Source of the DNA: Variovorax sp. TBS-050B
GTDB lineage: Bacteria; Pseudomonadota; Gammaproteobacteria; Burkholderiales; Burkholderiaceae_C
Assembly (NCBI RefSeq): GCF_029893635.1
Contig: NZ_JARXYR010000002.1
Span: 4,315,001-4,379,000, forward strand
Reading direction: 5' to 3'
DNA: 64,000 nt
Shown here one piece after another: positions 21,017 through 31,517 of the stretch. The notes under the pieces were generated by a model that was given only the letters and a program-made list of their open reading frames with translations, was not told the origin of the DNA and ran no database searches. How positions within the stretch are numbered: position 1 is the stretch's first letter; each line of letters opens with the position of its first letter. Made by a program: the position numbers and the translations under genes.

Positions 21017-21841
21017 ATGAGAAAAAACCAAACCGACGTTCCTGCCGTTCCAGTCATCCAGGTGATCGAGCGCATGTTCGCGCTGATCGACGTGCTCGCC
21101 TCGCGCGAGGAGGCCATTTCGCTGAAGGAAATCAGCGAGAAGACCGGCCTGCATCCTTCCACCACGCACCGCATCCTCAACGACCTGGCGGTCGGGCGCT
21201 TCGTCGACCGGCCCGAGGCCGGCAGCTACCGGCTGGGCATGCGGCTGCTCGAGCTGGGCAACCTGGTCAAGGGGCGGCTCAACGTGCGCGACGCCGCGCT
21301 GGGCCCGATGCGCGAACTGCACAAGATCACGCAGCAGCCGGTGAACCTCAGCATGCGCCAGGGCGACGAGATCGTCTACATCGAGCGCTCGTACAGCGAA
21401 CGCTCGGGCATGCAGGTGGTGCGCGCCATCGGCGGCCGCGCGGCGCTGCACCTCACGTCGACGGGGAAGCTGTTCCTCGCCGCGGACGACCCGCAGCGCG
21501 TGCGCAGCTATGCCACGCGCACCGGACTGGCGGGCCACACGCGCAACAGCATCACGCAATTGCCCGCGCTCGAACGCGAACTGTCCAAGGCACGCCAATA
21601 CGGCATTGCGCGCGACAACGAGGAGCTCGAGCTGGGGGTGCGCTGCATGGCCGCCGGCATCTACGACGACCAGGGCAAGCTGGTGGCGGGGCTGTCGATC
21701 TCGGCGCCCGCGGATCGGCTGGACGAAGGCTGGCTGCCCAAGCTGCAGGCCACGGCGAACGAGATCTCGGAAGCGCTCGGCCACAAGAGCGCGGGCGGGA
21801 CTCCGGCGGTGGGAGGCAACGGCTCTTCGGCCGTCGCCTGA
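21017..21841 (+). CDS. IclR-family transcriptional regulator (274 aa)
   Basis: The N-terminal winged helix (ERMFALIDVLASREEAISL, TGLHPSTTHRILNDLAVGRFV) and IclR effector domain (about 85-255; LHLTSTGKLFLA, DNEELELGVRCMAAGIYDD) are complete. The target is not evident: upstream aat-bpt are housekeeping genes in the same direction, and downstream pbpG faces it. A TAAAAT at 20984 overlapping the bpt stop might serve as -10 but has no good -35. This subgroup often controls aromatic or organic-acid use. Confidence 0.87.
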   Translation: MRKNQTDVPAVPVIQVIERMFALIDVLASREEAISLKEISEKTGLHPSTTHRILNDLAVGRFVDRPEAGSYRLGMRLLELGNLVKGRLNVRDAALGPMRELHKITQQPVNLSMRQGDEIVYIERSYSERSGMQVVRAIGGRAALHLTSTGKLFLAADDPQRVRSYATRTGLAGHTRNSITQLPALERELSKARQYGIARDNEELELGVRCMAAGIYDDQGKLVAGLSISAPADRLDEGWLPKLQATANEISEALGHKSAGGTPAVGGNGSSAVA

Positions 21842-21874
21842 GGCCGGGCCGGCGGCGGCCGGCCCGTCGGCCGC

Positions 21875-23056
21875 TCAGCCGGCGACCTGGTAGCTCGGCG
21901 GTGCGCTGCGCGACGCAGCCGGCGAGCCCGTCGAGGCATGCGTGGCCTCGACCCAGCGGCGGACGCGTTCCGCATCGGCGATGCGGCTGAACTTGCCGGC
22001 CGAATCCAGGAACACCATGATCAGCTTGCGGCCGGCCACCTTCGCCTGCATGACGAGGCACTGCCCCGCTTCGGAGATGTAGCCGGTCTTCTGCAGGCCG
22101 ATGTCCCAGTCGGGGCTCTTCACGAGGCGGTTGGTGGTGTTGAACTGCAGCACGCGGTTGCCGACTTCGACCTGGTACTCGGGCGAGGTCGACAGCGAGC
22201 GCACGGTGGGGTCGGCATAGGCGGCGTTGACGAGCAGCGCGAGGTCTTGTGCGCTCGACTGGTTGCGGCTCGACAGGCCCGTGGGTTCCACGTAGCGCGT
22301 GTCCTTCATGCCGAGCATCTTCGCCTTGGCGTTCATGATGCTCACGAAGGTCGCGAGGCCGCCCGGATAGGTGCGGCCCAGGGCGTGCGCCGCGCGGTTC
22401 TCGCTCGACATCAGCGCCAGGTGCAGCAGCTCGCCGCGCGAGAGCGTGGTGCCGACCGTCAGGCGCGAGCGGCTGCCCTTCTCGGTGTCGACGTCGTCCT
22501 GGGTGATGGTGATCAGCTCGTCGCTCGGCAGGCGGGCCTCGCTGATCAGCAGGCCGGTCATCAGCTTGGTGAGCGACGCGATCGGCAGCACGGCGTGATC
22601 GTTCTTGCTGAACAGCACCTCGTGCGTGTCCTGGTCGATCACGAGCGCAACGCTCGACTTCAGGTCGAGCGCGTCTTCGACGCTGTGCAGACCGGCGAGC
22701 TGACCGAAGGACTGGCGGGCCGGCGTTTCGACGCGGACCAGCGAGCGGCGCTGCACGGCCACGACGGTCTTGCCGTTCTTCTGGCGGATGCTGGCGACCA
22801 CGTTGCGGCCACCGCGAACGACTTTTTCACTTCGATCGGCCTGGCCGGCGCGGGCCTTGGCAGATCGCTTGACTTCCACCGGCGCCGAACCCCTGGCCTT
22901 CTTGGCGACGGAGGTCTTGGCGGCAGCTGTTTTTTCCTTCTTGGCGGCCTGTGCGCCGGGCAGCAAAAACGCCGTGGCGCAGAGCGCGACGGCGATGAAT
23001 TTGACTGCGGGCAAGAACCGCTGGCTGGAAACTCGGCGGAGACGGGCTTCGGGCAT
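21875..23056 (-). CDS. pbpG: D-alanyl-D-alanine endopeptidase, PBP7/PbpG-like (393 aa)
   Basis: Periplasmic serine peptidase of family S11 that trims or cleaves peptidoglycan cross-links. The signal peptide lies at about residues 17-37 (VKFIAVALCATAFLLPGAQA). A long Lys/Ala/Arg-rich linker (38-110) precedes the catalytic domain with SxxK (S161-K164, ASLTKLM), SxN (S218-E-N220) and KTG (323-325). The basic linker is much longer than in E. coli PBP7 and might bind the wall or nucleic acid non-specifically. ATG 23056; the 3' end is close to the convergent IclR gene (33 bases). Confidence 0.88.
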   Translation of the reverse strand: MPEARLRRVSSQRFLPAVKFIAVALCATAFLLPGAQAAKKEKTAAAKTSVAKKARGSAPVEVKRSAKARAGQADRSEKVVRGGRNVVASIRQKNGKTVVAVQRRSLVRVETPARQSFGQLAGLHSVEDALDLKSSVALVIDQDTHEVLFSKNDHAVLPIASLTKLMTGLLISEARLPSDELITITQDDVDTEKGSRSRLTVGTTLSRGELLHLALMSSENRAAHALGRTYPGGLATFVSIMNAKAKMLGMKDTRYVEPTGLSSRNQSSAQDLALLVNAAYADPTVRSLSTSPEYQVEVGNRVLQFNTTNRLVKSPDWDIGLQKTGYISEAGQCLVMQAKVAGRKLIMVFLDSAGKFSRIADAERVRRWVEATHASTGSPAASRSAPPSYQVAG

Positions 23057-23171
23057 TGATAAATCTCCAGCGGCGCAAATGAGGACCGCAGTGTATCGAA
23101 ATCAAAAAAGACGCGCAATATCAGTTACTTGCATCCTTTTCTTCATTCGAATATCAAGGACTGCTCCCAAC

Positions 23172-24710
23172 CTACCCCTGCGCAGACACTCTCTCAGCTT
23201 GGCTCTGTAACTTGTTGAGCGCACTCAAATAAGCCTTGGCGGACGCGACCACGATGTCGGGATCCGCTCCTACTCCATTCACCACCCGCCCCGCATTTTG
23301 TAACCGAACTGTAACTTCTCCTTGGCTTTCTGTCGAGCCACTGATCGCATTGACCGAGTAAAGCACCATCTCGGCGCCGCTTTGGACGTGCGATTCGATG
23401 GCCTTCAGCGACGCATCGACAGGACCGTTGCCATCGGATTCGCCGGTGACTTCCCTGCCCTGCGCCGTGAAGACGACCTTCGCATGCGGGCGTTCGCCGG
23501 TTTCGGAGTGCTGGGAGAGCGAGACGAAAGCAAACTGCTCGTCAACGTTCGACAGCTCCTCGGCGCTGACGAGCGCGAGGATGTCCTCGTCGAAAATCTC
23601 CGACTTGCGATCGGCCAGCTCCTTGAAGCGCAGGAACGCCGCGTTGATCTCGGCTTCGCTCTCCATCGTGACGCCGAGGTCCTGCAGGCGCTGCTTGAAG
23701 GCGTTGCGGCCGCTGAGCTTGCCCAGCACGATCTTGTTCGCGGTCCAGCCCACGTCCTCGGCACGCATGATCTCGTAGGTGTCGCGGGCCTTGAGCACGC
23801 CGTCCTGGTGGATGCCCGAGGCATGCGCGAAGGCGTTGGCGCCCACCACCGCCTTGTTGGGCTGCACCACGAAGCCGGTGGTCTGGCTCACCATGCGGCT
23901 CGCGGCCACGATGTGCTGGGTGTCGATGTTGAGCTCGAGCCCGAAGTAGTCCTTGCGCGTCTTCACGGCCATGACGATCTCCTCGAGCGAGCAGTTGCCC
24001 GCGCGCTCGCCCAGGCCGTTGATCGTGCACTCGACCTGGCGCGCGCCGCCGATCTTCACGCCCGCGAGCGAATTGGCCACCGCCATGCCGAGGTCGTTGT
24101 GGCAGTGCACCGACCAGATCGCCTTGTCGCTGTTGGGGATGCGCTCGCGCAGCATCTTGATGAAGTTGCCATAGAGCTCGGGGATCGCGTAGCCCACGGT
24201 GTCGGGCACGTTGATCGTGGTCGCGCCCTCGGCGATCACGGTCTCGAGCACGCGGCAGAGGAAGTCGGGATCGCTGCGGTAGCCGTCCTCGGGGCTGAAC
24301 TCGACGTCGGCCACCTGGTTGCGCGCGAAACGCACCGCCAGCCTCGCCTGCTCGTGCACTTCGTCGGGCGACATGCGCAGCTTCTTCTCCATGTGCAGCG
24401 GCGAGGTCGCGATGAAGGTGTGGATGCGGCCGCGCCCCGCGCCCTTGAGCGCCTCGGCCGCGCGTGCGATGTCGCGGTCGTTGGCGCGCGAGAGGCCGCA
24501 CACGGTCGAGTCCTTGATCGCGTTGGCAATCGCCTTCACGGCCTCGAAGTCGCCGTTCGAGCTGGCCGGGAAGCCGGCTTCGATCACGTCGACCTTGAGC
24601 CGCTCGAGCTGCTTGGCGATGCGCATCTTCTCGTCGCGCGTCATCGATGCGCCGGGCGATTGCTCGCCGTCGCGCAGGGTGGTGTCGAAAATAATGAGTT
24701 GGTCGGTCAT
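23172..24710 (-). CDS. leuA: 2-isopropylmalate synthase, standard LeuA type (512 aa)
   Basis: First committed step of leucine synthesis: acetyl-CoA plus 2-oxoisovalerate to 2-isopropylmalate. DRE-TIM barrel with [13 protein letters not shown] (residues 8-20), metal-binding HCHNDLG (about 201-207), GLGERAGN and a C-terminal allosteric domain ([13 protein letters not shown]) for leucine feedback. It lies 51 bases behind a second, different LeuA on the same strand, so both are probably made from one attenuated transcript. Paralogue in this position could have a distinct feedback sensitivity. Confidence 0.94.
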   Translation of the reverse strand: MTDQLIIFDTTLRDGEQSPGASMTRDEKMRIAKQLERLKVDVIEAGFPASSNGDFEAVKAIANAIKDSTVCGLSRANDRDIARAAEALKGAGRGRIHTFIATSPLHMEKKLRMSPDEVHEQARLAVRFARNQVADVEFSPEDGYRSDPDFLCRVLETVIAEGATTINVPDTVGYAIPELYGNFIKMLRERIPNSDKAIWSVHCHNDLGMAVANSLAGVKIGGARQVECTINGLGERAGNCSLEEIVMAVKTRKDYFGLELNIDTQHIVAASRMVSQTTGFVVQPNKAVVGANAFAHASGIHQDGVLKARDTYEIMRAEDVGWTANKIVLGKLSGRNAFKQRLQDLGVTMESEAEINAAFLRFKELADRKSEIFDEDILALVSAEELSNVDEQFAFVSLSQHSETGERPHAKVVFTAQGREVTGESDGNGPVDASLKAIESHVQSGAEMVLYSVNAISGSTESQGEVTVRLQNAGRVVNGVGADPDIVVASAKAYLSALNKLQSQAERVSAQG

Positions 24711-24761
24711 CGTGGATCTCCTTCGTTCATTGGCACCTTGCGCGGACGGCGGCGGACTGCG

Positions 24762-26465
24762 TCAGGCGAGCTCAACCGCCGATTGTGCGCTGTGCGCGCC
24801 CCGGCCGCGCGCGCGCTGCAGGCCCGAGACGATGGCCTTGAGCGATGCCGAGACCACGTTCGCATCGATGCCGACGCCGAACAGCGTCTGGGTCTCGTCG
24901 ATGCGCAGTTCGAGGTAGGCCACCGACTTCGCATCGGCGCCGGCGCCGACCGCATGCTGGTGGTAGTCCATGACCCGCACCGAATGGCCGGTCGCCCGGC
25001 TCAGCGCCTGCGTGAAGGCGTCGATGGGCCCGTTTCCGCGGCCTTCGATGGCACGCACTTCGCCGTCCCACGGCAGGTCGCCGCGCAGCACCACGGCCGC
25101 CTCGGCGCCCTCGCCTTCTTCCTCGATCACGCGGTGCTGCAGCGCATGCGCGGCCTCGATGCCGTATTCGCGCACGAACAGTTCCCAGAGATCGGCGGCC
25201 GTGAGTTCCTTGCCGGCGACGTCCATCACGCGTTGCACGACCTGGCTGAACTCGATCTGCAGGCGGCGCGGCATCTCGATGCCGTATTCGCTCTCGAGCA
25301 GGTAGGCGATGCCGCCCTTGCCCGACTGGCTGTTCACGCGGATCACCGCCTCATAGCTGCGGCCCACGTCCTTGGGGTCGATCGGCAGGTAGGGCATGTC
25401 CCAGATCTCGCCTTCGCTGCGCGCCGCGAAAGCCTTCTTGATCGCATCCTGGTGCGAACCCGAGAACGAGGTGTAGACCAGGTCGCCCACGTACGGATGC
25501 CGCGGATGCACGGGAATCTGGTTGCAGTGCTCGACCGTGGCGCGGATCTCGTCGATGTTCGAGAAATCGAGGTTCGGCGAGACGCCCTGCGTGTAGAGGT
25601 TGAGCGCGACGTTGACGAGGTCGAGGTTGCCGGTGCGCTCGCCGTTGCCGAACAGGCAGCCCTCGATGCGCTCGGCGCCGGCCATCAATGCCAGTTCGCC
25701 CGCGGCCGTGCCGGTGCCGCGGTCGTTGTGCGGATGCACGCAGAGGATGATCGAATCGCGCCGCGCGAGGTTGCGGTGCATCCACTCGATCATGTCGGCG
25801 AAGATGTTCGGCGTGGAATGCTCGACGGTGGTCGGCAGGTTGACGATGCACTTGTGCTCGCGCGTGGGCGCCCAGACCTCGGTCACGGCGTCGACCACGC
25901 GCTTGGAGAACACCACGTCGGTGCCCGAGAACATCTCGGGCGAATACTGGAAGGTCCACTGCGTCCCGGGCTGCCTGGCCGCGAACGTGTTGAACATGCG
26001 TGCGTGGCTCGCGGCAAGCTCGACGATGCCGTCCTCGTCCAGGCCGAGCACCACGCGGCGCATCACCGGCGCGACCGCGTTGTAGAGGTGGACGATGGCG
26101 CGCGGCGCGCCCTGCAGCGCTTCGAAGGTGCGCTCGATGAGGTGGTCGCGCGCCTGCGTGAGCACCTGGATCGTCACGTCGTCGGGAATGCGGTCTTCCT
26201 CGATCAGCTTGCGCACGAAGTCGAATTCGATCTGCGAGGCCGAGGGAAAGCCGACTTCGATTTCCTTGAAGCCGATCGCCACCAGCGTCTCGAACATGCG
26301 CATCTTGCGCGCGATGTCCATCGGCTCGACCAGTGCCTGGTTGCCGTCGCGCAGGTCGGTCGACAGCCAGATCGGGGCCTTGGTCAGCACCGCGTCGGGC
26401 CAGGTGCGGTCCTTGAGGCCGATCGGGGCGAATGCGCGGTATTTGGCTTGAGGTTGCTTGAGCAT
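24762..26465 (-). CDS. leuA: 2-isopropylmalate synthase, long LeuA type (567 aa)
   Basis: A second isopropylmalate synthase, of the longer class (as in actinobacteria and yeast). It begins [18 protein letters not shown] and has [16 protein letters not shown], the [11 protein letters not shown] metal motif and a C-terminal regulatory domain ending in [14 protein letters not shown] 26465 gives the conserved family start; the frame stays open a little upstream but into the attenuator. It directly follows the leucine-rich leader peptide and attenuator, so leucine starvation should raise its transcription. Only about 30% of residues look shared with the downstream LeuA, which suggests independent origin rather than recent duplication. 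Confidence 0.93.
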   Translation of the reverse strand: MLKQPQAKYRAFAPIGLKDRTWPDAVLTKAPIWLSTDLRDGNQALVEPMDIARKMRMFETLVAIGFKEIEVGFPSASQIEFDFVRKLIEEDRIPDDVTIQVLTQARDHLIERTFEALQGAPRAIVHLYNAVAPVMRRVVLGLDEDGIVELAASHARMFNTFAARQPGTQWTFQYSPEMFSGTDVVFSKRVVDAVTEVWAPTREHKCIVNLPTTVEHSTPNIFADMIEWMHRNLARRDSIILCVHPHNDRGTGTAAGELALMAGAERIEGCLFGNGERTGNLDLVNVALNLYTQGVSPNLDFSNIDEIRATVEHCNQIPVHPRHPYVGDLVYTSFSGSHQDAIKKAFAARSEGEIWDMPYLPIDPKDVGRSYEAVIRVNSQSGKGGIAYLLESEYGIEMPRRLQIEFSQVVQRVMDVAGKELTAADLWELFVREYGIEAAHALQHRVIEEEGEGAEAAVVLRGDLPWDGEVRAIEGRGNGPIDAFTQALSRATGHSVRVMDYHQHAVGAGADAKSVAYLELRIDETQTLFGVGIDANVVSASLKAIVSGLQRARGRGAHSAQSAVELA

Positions 26466-26506
26466 GTCGATTTCTCTGTGATGGTTGGCGATCAACCAGC
26501 AACCCC

Positions 26507-26544
26507 AAAAGACAAACGGCCCGTTGCTGGTGCGAACGGGCCGT
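26507..26544 (-). terminator. Attenuator (intrinsic terminator) upstream of leuA
   Basis: A perfect 10-bp stem ACGGCCCGTT/AACGGGCCGT (26544-26535 with 26525-26516), a 9-nt loop and then GTTTGTCTTTT on the minus strand. It lies between the leader peptide stop (26566) and the leuA ATG (26465). ACGGGC within the leader-peptide codons (26582-26577) can pair with GCCCGT of the first arm, giving a rival antiterminator. Confidence 0.88.
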
Positions 26545-26565
26545 GGTGAGGGATCTGCGCGTGCG

Positions 26566-26622
26566 CTACCGTCTCCGCCCGTGAGGGAGAGCTAGTAGGG
26601 CCAGAAGCGAAATCTTGGTCAT
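26566..26622 (-). CDS. leuL: leu leader peptide (18 aa)
   Basis: ATG 26622 reads [18 protein letters not shown] and stops at 26566. Five of 18 codons are Leu, including two adjacent CTA codons, rare in GC-rich genomes. Stalling there during leucine shortage would leave codons 14-16 (containing ACGGGC) free to pair with the terminator's first arm and prevent termination. No SD is visible. A possible extended -10 (TGCTACATT, minus strand, TACATT at 26638-26633) ends 10 bases before the ATG, so the message may be nearly leaderless; otherwise it reads through from pssA, which stops 29 bases upstream. Confidence 0.85.
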   Translation of the reverse strand: MTKISLLALLALPHGRRR

Positions 26623-26651
26623 GAGGGTTTCGAATGTAGCACAAGCCAGCA

Positions 26652-27476
26652 TCAGTTATGCAAGCCGCGTTCGTCGGGCTCTTCGGTGGAAGTGCTGATC
26701 ACGCTGACCGGCTGGCCCTTGGCCTTGCGCCACGCGTAGACCGCATAGCCGCTCAGGCCGTAGGCCACGAACAGGCCGAACAGCACGGTCGGCGGATGGA
26801 TGTTGATGACCGCGATGCCGAGCGCGATGAGGACGATCACTGCGAACGGCACGCTCTTCTTCACCTGCACGTCCTTGAAGCTGTAGAACGGTGCATTGGT
26901 CACCATCGACAGGCCGGCATAGAGCGTGAAGCCGAAGGTGAGCCAGGTGACCTGCGTCCACGAGAGGTACAGCACCTCGCCGCCGCGTTTGCCCCATTCG
27001 GTCATGAGCCAGATAAAACCCGCCACCAGTGCAGCCGCGGCCGGCGATGGAAGGCCCTGGAACCAGCGCTTGTCGACCACGCCGGTGTTGACGTTGAAGC
27101 GCGCGAGCCGCAGCGCCGCGCAGGCGCAGTAGACGAAGGCTGCGATCCAGCCCCAGCGCCCGAGGCCCTTGAGCGACCATTCGTAGGCGATCAGCGCCGG
27201 CGCGGCACCGAAGGACACCATGTCCGAGAGCGAATCCATCTGCTCGCCGAACGCGCTCTGCGTGTTGGTCATGCGCGCCACGCGGCCGTCGAGGCTGTCG
27301 AGGATCATCGCTGCGAACACGCCGAGCGCGGCGAGATCGAAGCGCGCGTTCATCGCCATCACGATCGCATAGAAGCCGCCGAACAGCGCGGCCAGCGTGA
27401 AAAGGTTGGGCAGGATGTAGATGCCCTTGCGCCGCTTCTTCGGCTCGATGGACATCAACTGCGTGTCGTCATGCAT
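26652..27476 (-). CDS. pssA: CDP-diacylglycerol--serine O-phosphatidyltransferase PssA (274 aa)
   Basis: Integral membrane enzyme making phosphatidylserine, the precursor of phosphatidylethanolamine. The CDP-alcohol phosphotransferase signature DGxxAR-x8-G-x3-D-x3-D is seen in SLDGRVARMTNTQSAFGEQMDSLSD, and about eight hydrophobic segments follow. ATG 27476 gives MHDDTQLM, the likely start; the frame is open further but into the ilvC terminator. It sits between ilvC and leuA on the same strand, a placement common in Burkholderiales, and an intrinsic terminator separates it from ilvC. Confidence 0.93.
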   Translation of the reverse strand: MHDDTQLMSIEPKKRRKGIYILPNLFTLAALFGGFYAIVMAMNARFDLAALGVFAAMILDSLDGRVARMTNTQSAFGEQMDSLSDMVSFGAAPALIAYEWSLKGLGRWGWIAAFVYCACAALRLARFNVNTGVVDKRWFQGLPSPAAAALVAGFIWLMTEWGKRGGEVLYLSWTQVTWLTFGFTLYAGLSMVTNAPFYSFKDVQVKKSVPFAVIVLIALGIAVINIHPPTVLFGLFVAYGLSGYAVYAWRKAKGQPVSVISTSTEEPDERGLHN

Positions 27477-27518
27477 GGGCAAAGTGTAGTTCAGCGTTAC
27501 AGAGCCGCCCCCGCGCCC

Positions 27519-27550
27519 AAAAGAAAAAAGGCCGTCGATCATCGACGGCC
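27519..27550 (-). terminator. Intrinsic terminator downstream of ilvC
   Basis: On the minus strand GGCCGTCG-ATGAT-CGACGGCC (27550-27530) is followed by TTTTTTCTTTT. It ends the ilvB-ilvN-ilvC transcript about 130 bases beyond the ilvC stop, after an intergenic repeat and before pssA. Confidence 0.9.
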
Positions 27551-27676
27551 TGTGCGACCCGCGAGGCAAGCGAAGCGAAGCCCCTTCGGGAGCAGCCGCG
27601 GAACCGGCTCCGCCGGGCCGCAGGCTGCGCCCCCTCGAGGGGGGAGGCGGACCTGCGAAGCAGGGTAGCCTGGGGG
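27551..27676. repeat. GC-rich dispersed intergenic repeat in ilvC 3' region
   Basis: Blocks CCGGCTCCGCCGG, CCCCCTCGAGGGGGG and CCTGGGGGTGG recur in modified form at 63433-63526 before the 4.5S RNA gene (CCGGCTCCGCCGG, CCCCCAGCAGGGGGG, CCTGGGGGG, and GCGAAGC-type spacers in both). Such elements are typical of Comamonadaceae intergenic DNA. It has internal palindromes but no coding capacity. Confidence 0.65.
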
Positions 27677-27681
27677 TGGTC

Positions 27682-28842
<1,161 letters not shown>

Positions 28843-28852
28843 TCATGGTCGC

Positions 28853-29344
28853 TCAGACCCGCAGGATGCGCTCGCCGCGGCCGATGCCGCTGGCGCCGGT
28901 GCGCACGGTCTCGAGGATCGCGCCGCGATCGATCGCCTCGAGGAAGGCGTCGTTCTTGCCGTGGTCGCCGGTGAGCTCGATGGTGTAGCTCTTGTCGGTC
29001 ACGTCGATGATGCGGCCGCGGAAGATCTCGGCCATGCGCATCATCTCCTCGCGTTCCTTGCCGACCGCGCGCACCTTCACCATCATGAGCTCGCGCTCGG
29101 TGTAGGCGCCTTCGGTCAGGTCGACCACCTTGACGACCTCGATCAGGCGGTTGAGGTGCTTGGTGATCTGCTCGATCACGTCGTCCGAGCCCGCGGTGAC
29201 GATGGTCATGCGCGAGAGGCTCGCATCCTCGGTGGGCGCGACGGTCAGCGACTCGATGTTGTAGCCACGGGCCGAGAACAGGCCCACCACGCGGGAAAGA
29301 GCACCGGGCTCGTTTTCCAGCAGCACTGCAATGATGTGTTTCAT
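28853..29344 (-). CDS. ilvN: Acetolactate synthase small subunit IlvN/IlvH (163 aa)
   Basis: Regulatory subunit with an N-terminal ACT domain (KHIIAVLLENEPGALSRVVGLFSARGYN) that binds valine and controls IlvB, and a C-terminal ALS_ss domain (VIDVTDKSYTIELTGDHGKNDAF). Length is normal for IlvH-type. ATG 29344 with a nearby GAGTCG-like weak SD. It follows ilvB by 107 bases on the same strand. Confidence 0.95.
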   Translation of the reverse strand: MKHIIAVLLENEPGALSRVVGLFSARGYNIESLTVAPTEDASLSRMTIVTAGSDDVIEQITKHLNRLIEVVKVVDLTEGAYTERELMMVKVRAVGKEREEMMRMAEIFRGRIIDVTDKSYTIELTGDHGKNDAFLEAIDRGAILETVRTGASGIGRGERILRV

Positions 29345-29451
29345 GTTTGCGCGACTCCTCTTTTCGCCGCCCTCCCCCGCGCACGGTAATGCGCGGGCTC
29401 GACGGACAATAGATTCGTCAGTTCGAAGTTAGCGAATGCGCCGCAGACCGT

Positions 29452-31236
29452 TCAGAGGTCTTCGGAACCCAACAGCATCTCGGTGATGCCCATGCCCGCC
29501 TTGACCATCGGGAACACGTTCTCGGTGGGGTCGGTGCGGAAGTCCATGAACACGGTCCGGTCCTTGAGCTTGCGCGCTTCACGCAACGCCGGCTCCACGT
29601 CTTGCGGCCGCTCGATCAGCATGCCGACGTGGCCGTAGGCCTCGGCGAGCTTCACGAAGTTGGGCAGCGCATCCATGTAGCTGTGGCTGTAGCGGCCGGA
29701 GTATTCGATCTCCTGCCACTGGCGCACCATGCCCAGGTAGCGGTTGTTGAGCGAGCAGATCTTGATCGGCGTGTTGTATTGCAGGCAGGTGGAGAGTTCC
29801 TGGATGCACATCTGCACCGAACCTTCGCCCGTGATGGTGAACACCTCCGACTGCGGCTTCGCGAGCTTGATGCCCATCGCGTAGGGAATGCCCACGCCCA
29901 TGGTGCCCAGGCCGCCCGAATTGATCCAGCGCCGCGGCTCGTCGAAGCGGTAGTACTGCGCGGCCCACATCTGGTGCTGGCCGACGTCGGACGTGATGTA
30001 GGTGTCCGCGTCCTTGGTCATGTTCCACAGCGTCTCGACGACGTACTGCGGCTTGATCACGTCCTTGTTGTCGCGGTCGTACTTGAGGCAGTCGCGGCCG
30101 CGCCAGGCCTCGATGGTCTTCCACCACGCGGCCAGCGCGCCGGCGTCGGGCTTGGTGGTGCTCTCGCGGATCATCGAGATCAGCTCGGTGAGCACGTCCT
30201 TCACGTCGCCGACGATCGGAATGTCGACCTTCACGCGCTTGGAGATGCTCGACGGGTCGATGTCGACGTGGATGATCTTGCGTTCGTTCTGCGCGAAGTG
30301 CTTCGGGTTGCCGATCACGCGGTCGTCGAAGCGCGCGCCCACGGCCAGCAGCACGTCGCAGTTCTGCATCGCGTTGTTGGCCTCGATGGTGCCGTGCATG
30401 CCGAGCATGCCGAGGAACTTGCGGTCGCTCGCGGGGTAGGCGCCCAGGCCCATCAGCGTGTTGGTGACGGGGTAGCCGAGCATGTCGACCAGCGTGCGCA
30501 GCTCGTTGCAGGCGTTGCCCAGCAGCACGCCGCCGCCCGTGTAGATGTAGGGTCGCTTGGCGTTCAGCAGCAGTTGCAGCGCCTTGCGGATCTGCCCGCC
30601 GTGACCCTTGCGCACCGGGTTGTACGAGCGCATCTCGATCTTGTCGGGATAGCCGGCGTAGGCGATCTTCTTGAAGGAGACGTCCTTGGGAACGTCGACC
30701 ACCACCGGGCCGGGACGGCCGCTGCGCGCGATGTGGAAGGCCTTCTTCATCGTCAGTGCCAAGTCCTTCGGATCCTTGACGAGGAAGTTGTGCTTCACGA
30801 TGGGACGCGTGATGCCGACGGTGTCGCATTCCTGGAACGCGTCGAGGCCGATGGCCGCGGTCGGCACCTGGCCCGAGATGATCACCATCGGGATCGAGTC
30901 CATGTAGGCCGTCGCGATGCCGGTGACCGCGTTCGTCAGGCCCGGGCCGGAAGTGACCAGCGCCACGCCCACCTCGCCGGTGGCGCGCGCATAGCCGTCG
31001 GCTGCGTGGACGGCGGCCTGCTCATGGCGCACCAGCACGTGCTGGATGGTGTCCTGCTTGTAGAACGCGTCGTAGATGTACAGAACCGCGCCGCCGGGAT
31101 AGCCCCAGACGTACTGGACGCCTTCGGCCTGCAGTGCCTTGACCAGCACTTCGGCGCCCATGAGTTCTTGCGTGGCGTTGCCGGCGCCGGTGGACGCAGC
31201 GGCTGCGGAAAGAATTTCCGCCTTGGAGATTTCCAT
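29452..31236 (-). CDS. ilvB: Acetolactate synthase large subunit IlvB/IlvI (594 aa)
   Basis: TPP- and FAD-dependent catalytic subunit condensing pyruvate into acetolactate or acetohydroxybutyrate. The catalytic Glu lies in VRHEQAAVHAADGYAR. The FAD region (GARFDDRVIGNP) and the TPP/Mg motif are present; the motif reads GEGSVQMCIQELSTCLQYN...LNN, with Glu where most families have Asp (GDGS). ATG 31236 is chosen because AAAGGTT lies upstream and MEISKAEIL is the plausible N-terminus. First gene of ilvB-ilvN-ilvC. A 7-bp hairpin sits just upstream (31251-31268). Confidence 0.95.
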   Translation of the reverse strand: MEISKAEILSAAAASTGAGNATQELMGAEVLVKALQAEGVQYVWGYPGGAVLYIYDAFYKQDTIQHVLVRHEQAAVHAADGYARATGEVGVALVTSGPGLTNAVTGIATAYMDSIPMVIISGQVPTAAIGLDAFQECDTVGITRPIVKHNFLVKDPKDLALTMKKAFHIARSGRPGPVVVDVPKDVSFKKIAYAGYPDKIEMRSYNPVRKGHGGQIRKALQLLLNAKRPYIYTGGGVLLGNACNELRTLVDMLGYPVTNTLMGLGAYPASDRKFLGMLGMHGTIEANNAMQNCDVLLAVGARFDDRVIGNPKHFAQNERKIIHVDIDPSSISKRVKVDIPIVGDVKDVLTELISMIRESTTKPDAGALAAWWKTIEAWRGRDCLKYDRDNKDVIKPQYVVETLWNMTKDADTYITSDVGQHQMWAAQYYRFDEPRRWINSGGLGTMGVGIPYAMGIKLAKPQSEVFTITGEGSVQMCIQELSTCLQYNTPIKICSLNNRYLGMVRQWQEIEYSGRYSHSYMDALPNFVKLAEAYGHVGMLIERPQDVEPALREARKLKDRTVFMDFRTDPTENVFPMVKAGMGITEMLLGSEDL

Positions 31237-31517
31237 GATCAACCTTTGTCTATTTCGGGAACGAAATACCTTGGGTGCCCCTTGCCAGCCCTTGTGGGGC
31301 CGCGCCAGGACTTGAGGCCAAAGCCATGAGCGGACTGATGTTCCGCCGGACCGTGACCCGTTTGCCTTTTGACTTGCAAGGCGGATTATGACATCGATGC
31401 GACCGCTTCCGCGCCGAAAGCGCCAGGAAAAGACGCAAGGGCATAATCCGCGCAGAAAAACACAAGCGCTTCCAGACACCCCATTCCCCATGCGGCGCCT
31501 GCGGCGTCCTCTCTCGC
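31237..31517. other. Divergent regulatory region between ilvB and the sigma factor gene
   Basis: 281 bases without a gene. It holds a small hairpin TATTTCG-GGAA-CGAAATA (31251-31268) right before ilvB's SD. Two outward-facing CATAAT hexamers, both followed by CCGC (plus strand 31442-31447; minus strand 31390-31385), are possible -10 elements but lack good -35 partners. A 25-codon frame ahead of ilvB (31327-31250, minus) has no run of branched-chain codons and no terminator. Confidence 0.4.

Noticed and set aside
23322-26549. 1075-codon open frame on the plus strand opposite both leuA genes
   Set aside because: It runs through two real genes and the attenuator; His/Arg/Ala-rich composition with no domain. 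Typical shadow in GC-rich DNA.
27551-27676. CRISPR or tandem repeat array
   Set aside because: Similar blocks are only palindromic pieces of a dispersed intergenic repeat. No regular unit length or spacers anywhere in the window.
31250-31327. 25-codon leader peptide with attenuation before ilvB
   Set aside because: The reading MALASSPGAAPQGLARG... has no cluster of Leu/Val/Ile codons and there is no terminator between it and ilvB.
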